NCBI GenBank assembly: GCA_015060695.1
Contig: SUYA01000002.1
Location: forward strand, 124,001-188,000
From: Mediterranea massiliensis
Lineage (GTDB): Bacteria > Bacteroidota > Bacteroidia > Bacteroidales > Bacteroidaceae
Direction of reading: 5' to 3'
Length of the DNA stretch: 64,000 bases
Shown here: positions 18,552-25,629 of the stretch, piece after piece
Position numbering within the stretch: the first letter of the stretch is position 1
Layout of the letters: the number at the start of each line of letters is the position of its first letter
Made by a program: the position numbers and the translations under genes
Notes under the pieces: generated by a model
The model's database searches: none
Told to the model about the DNA's origin: nothing
The model's input: only the letters and a program-made list of their open reading frames with translations

Positions 18552-19241
18552 ATGAGAACTCCTTTATTGATAATTACACTCTTAGCAAGTAGTCTGTTAT
18601 GTACGCTGAAAGCACAACAAAAAGATTTCGCCAATTACAGCCGTTACGCCAACTCTAACAAAGAATTAGCCATTACTCCTACCCCCAAAAACCGTGTTGT
18701 ATTCATGGGAAATTCTATCACCGAAGAGTGGGTTCGCCTACGGCCGGAGTTCTTTAGCAACAACCAATTCATTGGTCGAGGCATCAGCGGGCAGACCAGT
18801 CAACAATTCCTTCTCCGTTTTCGTGAAGATGTCATAAAGCTGCACCCACGTTTGGTAGTCATCAATGCCGGCACCAACGACATTGCCGAAAACACAGGCC
18901 CATACAACGAAGAAATCACTTTTGGCAACATCGTTTCGATGGTGGAATTAGCCAAAGCCAATAAAATAAAGGTTATTCTAACCTCCGTTTTACCGGCCAG
19001 TCATTTCTATTGGGACAAACAGGTGACCAATGTCCCGCAAAAGATAGCAAGCCTCAATGAACGCATTCGCCAATATGCCAAACAAGAAAAAATACCCTAT
19101 GTAGATTACCATTCGGAAATGGTATTTGGAGAAGAACAATCCCTCAATCCTGCCTATACAAAAGACGGAGTACACCCCTTGCCGCAAGGTTACGAAGTAA
19201 TGGAAAGACTTATCTTGCAAAGCATCAAAAAGGCATTATAA
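18552..19241 (+). CDS. Secreted SGNH/GDSL hydrolase
   Basis: This 229-residue protein has an N-terminal signal peptide (residues 1-21, ending LKA-Q). Block I is VVFMGNSITEEW with the nucleophile Ser at residue 55, block III is NAGTNDIAEN, and block V is DGVHPLPQGYEV with the Asp/His pair. SGNH hydrolases of this size in Bacteroidetes are lipases or carbohydrate esterases, and the periplasmic location fits deacetylation of glycans. The substrate is not evident. It closes the lpx-miaA unit and is followed by a repeat-bearing intergenic stretch. Confidence 0.88.
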   Translation: MRTPLLIITLLASSLLCTLKAQQKDFANYSRYANSNKELAITPTPKNRVVFMGNSITEEWVRLRPEFFSNNQFIGRGISGQTSQQFLLRFREDVIKLHPRLVVINAGTNDIAENTGPYNEEITFGNIVSMVELAKANKIKVILTSVLPASHFYWDKQVTNVPQKIASLNERIRQYAKQEKIPYVDYHSEMVFGEEQSLNPAYTKDGVHPLPQGYEVMERLILQSIKKAL

Positions 19242-19350
19242 TAGGGAAAGGAAGGAAATAGATAAACATCCAATTCGCTGTTTATAGCCCACCACACACA
19301 CCGTTTCTACCGAGTTTGTTCCGTTCACGAGCGGAGTTTGTTCGATAGCC

Positions 19351-19370
19351 GAACGGAGTTAACTCCGTTC
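19351..19370. repeat. 20-bp perfect palindrome with nearby direct repeats
   Basis: GAACGGAGTT at 19351-19360 is followed directly by its exact complement AACTCCGTTC at 19361-19370. Two related short direct repeats, GAGTTTGTTC, lie just upstream (about 19313-19342). The palindrome has no loop and no T-run, so it looks more like a DNA-level site than a terminator. It lies between the SGNH gene and the end of the convergent susD operon. The rest of 19242-19440 shows nothing else recognisable. Confidence 0.6.
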
Positions 19371-19440
19371 AACTGAAAAACAAACACTTCAGAAATCGAC
19401 AACAAATAGTTATCCCATCCGAAAAAAGTAAGAACTATAC

Positions 19441-19482
19441 AAAAAAAATCCCTCACCTAGGAACAAGGTCCGCGGTGAGGGA
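19441..19482 (-). terminator. Terminator of the left susCD operon
   Basis: Read on the minus strand, TCCCTCACC (19482-19474) pairs with GGTGAGGGA (19457-19449) over 9 bp. A run of eight T follows (A-run at 19441-19448 on the plus strand). It lies 45 bases beyond the susD stop. Confidence 0.85.
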
Positions 19483-19526
19483 ATTATAGTATTAACTAAG
19501 TAAGTCTTAATTAACAAACCCGTTTA

Positions 19527-21311
19527 TTACCAACCGGGATTCTGAGTCAGCACAGCCTCATGATCTTCGTACAACTCGATTTCATCTGTTGGAATCGGAT
19601 AGAGGTAATGCTTTTCTTCGTAAGTACGGAGCATTGCCGGGTCGGGTTGCGGAACGATGTAACCGGCATTGCCCGCACGATCCAAATTAATTGACTTCAG
19701 GTCATCTACAGTAATCTGTTTGTCACCTTGAGCATTGTACCATGCTACATATTGGTCTTTATCCAACCATGCGCCCTTGTTCAGGTTCTTGTTGATAACC
19801 ATATCGGCATAGTGCAACTTGCCCCAGCGACGAAGGTCGTTGAAACGAATGCCTTGGAAAGGCAATTCCACGCGACGCTCACGACGAACTTCCCATACAA
19901 TAGGATCTACTTCATAGTCGCCTGAAATCATAGTACCCATATCACGATCGGGGTCATTAATTTCGATACCACCTACTGACAACTTGCCACCGGCAAAAGT
20001 TACAGCCGGCATAGAAGTAGATGTACGGGCACGCACTGCATTGATGGTTTTGTCAAAATCGGCTTGAGTCAAATTATAAGCACCCAAAGTACTCAATTCT
20101 ACAGCTGCCTCAATGTAGTTCATCATTACTTCGTTCAGCTTCATAATCGGAGCGTCGGTAATGTTGGTAGAAGAGATACCACCCGGCTTATCCTTCAGGC
20201 TTTCATTTACAAAGAGGTGTGCAAAGTAACCGGTTGCTGCATATACCACTTCCGGACCTTCCAAACGCAAGCCTTTCGGACAAATATTGTCATACATACG
20301 AGGGTCGCGGTCAGCAAATTCATCGAAGAACCACTTGTCACCTTTGTACATGGTGTTTTCTGCTTGGTGAATAGGAAGACCGTTGGCCGACAAGTAAGTC
20401 TCAACATACGAGCGTGAAGGTGAACTGTGTTCAGCTTCGGTATTTTGGAAAGACATCACACTGTGCATCATAACACCTTCCAAATATTCACGATAGATAA
20501 TCATCTCCTTATTACCGGCCAAGCTTTCAGAAGTTGTCAACTCCTTGAAATTGGGATGAAGGCTGTAAGTACCCATAGCCATCAGTTCGTCGGCAGCATC
20601 CTTGGCAGCTTGCAAATACTTCTTGGCAGCCTCGTTGTTCTTGGCACGATACTTTTGCCAAGTACCTTCGAACAACATCATGCGCGACATGAAGGCCAAA
20701 GCAACGGCTTTATTTACGGTAAGCCCGGCAACACCGTCGCTAACACGCAGGTTCTGAGTGGCAAATTGGAAATCGGCCAATACATTGTCCATCACAGTGG
20801 TGCGCGGATCACGTGCCTTGTAAAGCACCTCTTCGTTATCGGATTCTATCACTTCGTCAATCCAGGGAACATCGCCATAGTCTTGAACCATTTTAGAATA
20901 TTGCATGGCGCGGAAGAAACGGCCCACACCTTCCCAGTGTTTCTTGGCCTCTCCGGGCAATGCCGAGTTAGCGGCACGGTTAATCAACTGGTTGTAACGA
21001 CGAACGTATGTGTAACTCCAACCACCGGAAGTAGGTGCCTGCTTGGTAAAGAGGCGCGGTGACTTCTGTGCATTATCATCGTTCCAGTCGGCAATGTTTG
21101 TTTCAGTAAACCAATTCGAACGTGTCCAACCAGATTTATAACCATCGAAATAAACATCATAGAACGCCCAGAACATGGTACGATAGTTGGCTTCGTTGTT
21201 CCAGAATTCCGGGGTATCTGTCACGGTGTCCATAGGAGGACGTGTCAGAAAGTCGTCGCAAGACGTAAAGGTCAATGCGGCAAGTAAAACGGTTAGTATC
21301 TTATTTTTCAT
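19527..21311 (-). CDS. susD: SusD/RagB family outer-membrane glycan-binding lipoprotein (left pair)
   Basis: This 594-residue lipoprotein has signal sequence and lipobox TFTSC with the acylated Cys at residue 18, followed by DDFLTRPP. SusD features are the N-terminal FWNNEANYRTMFWAFYDVYF helix, TPR-type helices in the middle (AVALAFMSRMMLFEGTW), and the C-terminal RRERRVELPFQGIRFNDLRR plus YPIPTDEI. SusD proteins cap the SusC transporter on the cell surface and bind oligosaccharides. It lies 25 bases downstream of its susC partner in the same operon and ends before a terminator. The glycan specificity cannot be read from sequence. Confidence 0.95.
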   Translation of the reverse strand: MKNKILTVLLAALTFTSCDDFLTRPPMDTVTDTPEFWNNEANYRTMFWAFYDVYFDGYKSGWTRSNWFTETNIADWNDDNAQKSPRLFTKQAPTSGGWSYTYVRRYNQLINRAANSALPGEAKKHWEGVGRFFRAMQYSKMVQDYGDVPWIDEVIESDNEEVLYKARDPRTTVMDNVLADFQFATQNLRVSDGVAGLTVNKAVALAFMSRMMLFEGTWQKYRAKNNEAAKKYLQAAKDAADELMAMGTYSLHPNFKELTTSESLAGNKEMIIYREYLEGVMMHSVMSFQNTEAEHSSPSRSYVETYLSANGLPIHQAENTMYKGDKWFFDEFADRDPRMYDNICPKGLRLEGPEVVYAATGYFAHLFVNESLKDKPGGISSTNITDAPIMKLNEVMMNYIEAAVELSTLGAYNLTQADFDKTINAVRARTSTSMPAVTFAGGKLSVGGIEINDPDRDMGTMISGDYEVDPIVWEVRRERRVELPFQGIRFNDLRRWGKLHYADMVINKNLNKGAWLDKDQYVAWYNAQGDKQITVDDLKSINLDRAGNAGYIVPQPDPAMLRTYEEKHYLYPIPTDEIELYEDHEAVLTQNPGW

Positions 21312-21336
21312 AACAATTTGTTTTTTTAAGATGTTA

Positions 21337-24300
21337 TTAGAATGTAGCTTGAATACCGAATGAGATAGTTTTCATGTACGGATAGCTACGACCAAATGCC
21401 CAAGCACCCTTCCATGAGGTAGTTTCGGGGTCAACCGGCAAGTGCATATTGTCGAAAGTGAACAGGTTTTCTGCACTGAAGAATACACGCAACTTTTGGA
21501 AGTCAATCTTCTTCAACAACCAAGCGGGCAATGAATAACCCACGGTGATGTTCTTACAACGCAAGTATGACATATCAGACAAGAAACGAGTTTGTTTCTT
21601 AAAGTTCTTGCCATCGCTTTGCCAGTTGTGGTCAGTAGGACGCGGATAGAAAGCATCGGTATTTTCAGGTGTCCAGTAGTCCAATTGGTGAGTGAAGAGG
21701 GGGTCGGCAGCAGCCATACCGAACGGAATAGCCACGTTACCGTATGCCCAGTAGTCACGGCTACCTACGCCTTGGAAATAGGTGCTGAAGTCGAAACCTT
21801 GGTAATCTAAACCGAGGGTAATACCATATTCGAAGTCGGGCAATGAGTTACCGATAACCTTCAAGTCACCGTGATCATCTACAGTATTCTTACCGTAGTC
21901 AATCTTCTTGTTATTGTCTCTATCTTTATACTTAATGTCACCCACACCGAAAGTAAAGTTACCTGTTTCGAACAACGATTGGTCGGCGTGGTTTGCTACT
22001 TCTTCTTCAGTCTGGAAGATACCTTCGGTTTCATAACCCCAGATTTCGCCCAACTTCTTACCTTCGTAGTTACCGGTAATCAAATTATCTTGAGCGTTCC
22101 ACTTAGTAATCTTTTCTGTTACGTGCGAAATAGAACCACGAACGTTCAAGCCAAGACCGTTTTCGAATCTATGGCTGTAATCCAATGCCAATTCCCAACC
22201 GGTAGCGGTCAATTCACCGTAGTTGATTTTAGGAACTGATGCACCGAAGGTTGAAGGCAATGCCTGACCTGCGGTGTGCATGTCAGATGTAACACGTTGA
22301 TACCAGTCGAAAGATGCACCCAACGCACCGTTGAAGAAGCGAGCATCGAAACCAAGGTCAAGAGTAGTTACCTTTTCCCAAGTCAAGCTGGCTGAAACTA
22401 CGGTAGGAGCAGAAAGGCGCAATTGGTCAACACCGTTGATTACCCAACCTGATGCACCTGAAGCCATAGTAGAGATGAACGAGTTGGCAGCTACGTCTTG
22501 GTTACCGATGGTACCCCAAGAACCGCGAATCTTCAAGTCGCTCAAGGCAGGCTTTGCCCAACTCATGAAAGCTTCTTCAGAAGCTCTCCAACCGGCAGAG
22601 AATGAGGGGAAGAAGCCCCACTTCTTTCCACTGGGGAACATAGAAGAACCGTCGTAACGAGCATTGAATTCGAGGAGGTACTTGCCTTTGTAGTCGTAGT
22701 TGATACGTCCGAAGAAACCGGCTGCTGCAAAGTCGTTATTGTAGTTGTATGAGCCACCGTTGGTACGAGCATACTCGTCGCCTGTTGTCAAATTGATTTC
22801 GGGCAATGTAGTAGAAATCATGTTACGACCTTCTGAGTAGTGACCTAACTTTTCACGAGTTTCGGCATCGAAACCGGCCATTAACTTAAAGTTGTGATCG
22901 TCTTTCAACGAGAAGTTGTAAGTACCGTATGCCTTGAATACATTAGTCATGCGGTAAGTGCTGGTACGGATTACCTTGTTATGGCTTGAACCATATACGT
23001 TGGTATTATAATTATTCAACGGATCTGCGTTGAACATATCCCATGCTTCTACGATACCACCGGCACGGTGTTGTGACTGGTTGTAGAGCGAGAAGGTGTA
23101 GTCGAAGTTAATGTCCAATCCCTTAATCGGAGTAATGGTAGTACCCAAATTGGCACGTACATAGTTGGTAGTTACCGATTCGCGGTTGGCTTGCTTGATT
23201 TCTGTCACGGCCGAACGCACATCCTTGCCTTCGTATTGACCGTAAGGATACCATACCGGCCAGCGGAGCAAGTAGTACCATACGTCGGTATAACCCGATG
23301 TATATTTATAAGGTTGTGAGTTAACCGAACGGGTAAACATTACGTTGGTGCGCACCTTCCACCAGTCGCGAATTTGTGTTGTAATGTTACTGTTCAAGGT
23401 GTAACGGTCGTATTGGTCGGTGTTGAACTTCATCACACCTTCTTGTTTCATGTAACCCAAAGAGATATTGAATGTAGTTTTGTCGCTACCGCCGCTTACT
23501 GAGAGGTTATGATTTTGTTGCGGTGTCCACTTGTGAGTAAACATTTCAACGGGGTCGAACGGACGCAACCAGTAGGTCTTACCACCGCGTTGTATAACGT
23601 CACGGCCCAATTGGATGTCGCCCAATTCGCTTTGTGACATACCGCCATATTTGTTTTCCCAATCTTGCAATTCAGAGATGAATTGGTCGTCGAACGAGAA
23701 ACCTACCGAGCTACCACCGTTGGGCTGACCGTTGCGTCTGTAAACTTCCATAATGGCTGTAGCTTGTTGTACGGCCGAAGCCATTTCGGGCATTTCGGTC
23801 GGAGTTTGCCATGCAAAGTTGTTTGAGTAAGTAATGCGCACTTTCTCGTTCTTCTTACCCTGCTTGGTAGTAATCAAGATTACACCCCATGCAGCACGTG
23901 TACCGTAGATAGAAGCCGAAGCAGCATCTTTCAATACCGAGATTGATTCGATGTCGTCGGGGTTTACCAAGTTCAAGCTGGGCACTTCTACGTTGTCCAC
24001 CAAAATCAAAGGCTTGTTATTGGCAGTAGCACTCAAAGAACCGTAAGAACCACGGAGCTTGATGTTCGATTCTGTACCCACACCACCTTGGTTATTGGTA
24101 ATAGAAAGACCGGGGCTGATACCTTGCAAAGCCTTGGCAACGTCGGTTATCGGACGGCTGGCAATAGCCTCTTGTACATCAATATTAGATACGGCACCGG
24201 TCAGGTTTACCTTCTTTTGTGTACCGTAACCTACGACAACTACTTCGTCCAGCAACTCGGTGTCGTCTTTCAACACTACTCTTACTTTGGCGGCAGCCTT

Positions 24301-24624
24301 CACTTCTTGGGTTTGATAGCCCACGAAAGATACTTGAAGGATGGCACCCGGAGCGGCGGTAAGATTTACCACACCGTCCAAATTGGTAATACCACCGTTG
24401 GTGGTTCCTTTCTCTAATACGTTGGCGCCGATGATAGGTTCACCGGTAGCGTCAACAACCGTAACGGTCACGTTGATAGTCTGCTGTTGCTCATGAGCCA
24501 CGGGGACATCGTCGGCAGCAGTAGAAGCCATCACATTACCACTACTTAAGAACAGGGCGCTGATGGCCGCTGCCATGAGAATCTTGCTATGAGCAAATCC
24601 TCGTCTTGCATTTTCTTTCTTCAT
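21337..24624 (-). CDS. susC: SusC/RagA family TonB-linked outer-membrane transporter (left pair)
   Basis: This 1095-residue protein has an N-terminal signal (about residues 1-34), then a carboxypeptidase-D regulatory-like domain (VTVVDATGEPIIGANVLEKG, about 52-125). The TonB box region LDEVVVVGYGTQKK is near residue 130. The plug domain (SISVLKDAASASIYGTRAAWG) is at about 140-260, and a 22-strand barrel runs to the C-terminal F (ISFGIQATF). It imports oligosaccharides with its SusD partner, powered by TonB/ExbBD. Codon choice is very even and C/T-ended, suggesting strong expression. The 5' leader carries two copies of a palindromic module and two -7 boxes. Confidence 0.96.
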   Translation of the reverse strand: MKKENARRGFAHSKILMAAAISALFLSSGNVMASTAADDVPVAHEQQQTINVTVTVVDATGEPIIGANVLEKGTTNGGITNLDGVVNLTAAPGAILQVSFVGYQTQEVKAAAKVRVVLKDDTELLDEVVVVGYGTQKKVNLTGAVSNIDVQEAIASRPITDVAKALQGISPGLSITNNQGGVGTESNIKLRGSYGSLSATANNKPLILVDNVEVPSLNLVNPDDIESISVLKDAASASIYGTRAAWGVILITTKQGKKNEKVRITYSNNFAWQTPTEMPEMASAVQQATAIMEVYRRNGQPNGGSSVGFSFDDQFISELQDWENKYGGMSQSELGDIQLGRDVIQRGGKTYWLRPFDPVEMFTHKWTPQQNHNLSVSGGSDKTTFNISLGYMKQEGVMKFNTDQYDRYTLNSNITTQIRDWWKVRTNVMFTRSVNSQPYKYTSGYTDVWYYLLRWPVWYPYGQYEGKDVRSAVTEIKQANRESVTTNYVRANLGTTITPIKGLDINFDYTFSLYNQSQHRAGGIVEAWDMFNADPLNNYNTNVYGSSHNKVIRTSTYRMTNVFKAYGTYNFSLKDDHNFKLMAGFDAETREKLGHYSEGRNMISTTLPEINLTTGDEYARTNGGSYNYNNDFAAAGFFGRINYDYKGKYLLEFNARYDGSSMFPSGKKWGFFPSFSAGWRASEEAFMSWAKPALSDLKIRGSWGTIGNQDVAANSFISTMASGASGWVINGVDQLRLSAPTVVSASLTWEKVTTLDLGFDARFFNGALGASFDWYQRVTSDMHTAGQALPSTFGASVPKINYGELTATGWELALDYSHRFENGLGLNVRGSISHVTEKITKWNAQDNLITGNYEGKKLGEIWGYETEGIFQTEEEVANHADQSLFETGNFTFGVGDIKYKDRDNNKKIDYGKNTVDDHGDLKVIGNSLPDFEYGITLGLDYQGFDFSTYFQGVGSRDYWAYGNVAIPFGMAAADPLFTHQLDYWTPENTDAFYPRPTDHNWQSDGKNFKKQTRFLSDMSYLRCKNITVGYSLPAWLLKKIDFQKLRVFFSAENLFTFDNMHLPVDPETTSWKGAWAFGRSYPYMKTISFGIQATF

Positions 24625-24690
24625 AAGTAAAATGAATGGTTTGTTACTAAAAGGGTTATACTATAAATTATTATCACGTTTTCTTCAACC

Positions 24691-24717
24691 AAACCTACCA
24701 AGTTCCGGTAGAACTTG
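24691..24717 (-). repeat. Palindromic leader module, copy B (left susC leader)
   Basis: Read on the minus strand, CAAGTTC and GAACTTG form a 7-bp stem around a TACCG loop, followed by GTAGGTTT. On the plus strand its first 15 bases (24691-24705) are the exact reverse complement of 24850-24864 in copy A. It lies between the -7 box at 24741 and the susC start codon. Confidence 0.7.
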
Positions 24718-24740
24718 CAATTCTTCCACTTTATCTATTG

Positions 24741-24748
24741 CAAAGATA
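24741..24748 (-). promoter_or_regulatory. -7 box (TATCTTTG) for the left susC, proximal
   Basis: Read on the minus strand this is TATCTTTG, a match to TAnnTTTG. It is about 117 bases before the susC ATG. A TTTG lies 23 bases further upstream (24772-24775), slightly beyond ideal spacing. Confidence 0.5.
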
Positions 24749-24840
24749 GAGATTAATTTAACATCTTGTTTCAAATCTTTCTCTTTTTTTTCAAATAATA
24801 GAAAAAATAGATTTATGATAATTGCTTTCTTACGTCCTTT

Positions 24841-24864
24841 GTTCCGGTAGAACTTGGTAGGTTT
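24841..24864 (-). repeat. Palindromic leader module, copy A
   Basis: The 24 bases are the exact reverse complement of 25494-25517 (copy C), and the first 16 bases also recur as a direct repeat at 24702-24717. On the minus strand it lies 18 bases downstream of a second -7 box at 24882-24889. Confidence 0.75.
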
Positions 24865-24881
24865 TATTTTATCTCTTTTCG

Positions 24882-24889
24882 CAAAGATA
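24882..24889 (-). promoter_or_regulatory. -7 box (TATCTTTG) for the left susC, distal
   Basis: Minus-strand TATCTTTG at 24889-24882 lies just upstream of module copy A. A transcript from here would carry copies A and B in its leader. Confidence 0.45.
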
Positions 24890-25119
24890 TAAATATATTA
24901 AGTAACTACACACTATTTTTCACACCAAATTAAGTATTAGTGATTTATTTTAAACTAAATTAACTCGCTTATACACTATTTATTTTCCGTGTTGGAACAC
25001 GACTAAAACCGTTTACTCGGATTTACGACATTCAAGTAAGAGTAAGTAAGTACTTGCACTACGACAAATTCTCCTTATTATTTCAGAATAAACTTAGTAT
25101 TTACGCTACCAGAACTCAA

Positions 25120-25182
25120 ATCTGTGTCGCAGTTTATGTAATCTGTGCCATAGTTTACGTAATCTGTGTCGCTGATTTAACA
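25120..25182 (+). repeat. 21-bp tandem repeat, three units
   Basis: Three consecutive 21-base units start with ATCTGTG at 25120, 25141 and 25162. Units 1 and 2 differ at four positions; unit 3 diverges in its second half. The 21-bp period equals two helical turns. No function can be assigned. Confidence 0.6.
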
Positions 25183-25308
25183 AACAGCATCACTGATTTG
25201 AGTTTTACAAGTACAAACAATCTCTTTAGGAACCACTAAATAGTATTTAATCCTAAAAGCAATGAACTAAATAGATTGAAAATCAAAGGACTTTTCCATA
25301 TAAATGAT

Positions 25309-25388
25309 TTACCTATAGGTAGAAGAGCAACTACCTATAAGTAGTGAGCCAACTACCTATAGGTAATCGACTAACTACCTATAGGTAG
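25309..25388 (+). repeat. Array 1: four 14-bp palindromes at exact 22-bp spacing
   Basis: Units of consensus CTACCTATAGGTAG start at 25309, 25331, 25353 and 25375, separated by 8-base linkers AAGAGCAA, TGAGCCAA and TCGACTAA. The array reappears in inverted orientation at 42456-42535 with the same degenerate unit and two identical linkers. The wider similarity runs from about 25200 to 25431. Confidence 0.85.
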
Positions 25389-25493
25389 TTGAATAACTTA
25401 ATGTAGACTTTTAAATATTTAATTATCAACATTTTGTAAGAAACGTATTCTAAGCTCACAAACAACTGCAGCAAAACCATTAATACACAAACT

Positions 25494-25524
25494 AAACCTA
25501 CCAAGTTCTACCGGAACTCGGTAG
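25494..25524 (+). repeat. Palindromic leader module, copy C (right susC leader)
   Basis: CTACC (25498-25502) pairs with GGTAG (25520-25524). After one mismatch, AGTTC (25504-25508) pairs with GAACT (25514-25518), with loop TACCG. Bases 25494-25517 are the exact reverse complement of 24841-24864. It is in the sense orientation of the rightward susC, 105 bases before its ATG. Confidence 0.75.
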
Positions 25525-25629
25525 TCAAACACCTTAATTAATTAAGGGGCTACGTTGATGGTTCATGAAGGACTCGGTAAATCGAAAACAATATCTCAAT
25601 ACTATAAAACCAATATTAACAACAAACCT

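Larger units (their letters stand above)
24625..25629. other. Divergent susC-susC regulatory region (about 1 kb, repeat-rich)
   Basis: No credible gene is present. The region holds two minus-strand -7 boxes (24741-24748 and 24882-24889) and three copies of a palindromic module (24691-24717, 24841-24864, 25494-25524). It also has a 21-bp tandem repeat (25120-25182), a 22-bp-spaced palindrome array (25309-25388) within a longer repeat (about 25200-25431), and a 16-bp palindrome CCTTAATTAATTAAGG (25532-25547). No clear TAnnTTTG box was found for the rightward susC. Confidence 0.75.

Noticed and set aside
25054..25239. A 61-codon plus-strand frame in the susC-susC spacer
   Set aside because: It runs through the 21-bp tandem repeat and the dispersed repeat, has no ribosome-binding context and no recognisable protein features.
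25309..25388. CRISPR array
   Set aside because: Units are 14-bp palindromes with 8-base linkers, far below CRISPR repeat and spacer sizes. The linkers are conserved between two loci and no cas gene is present.
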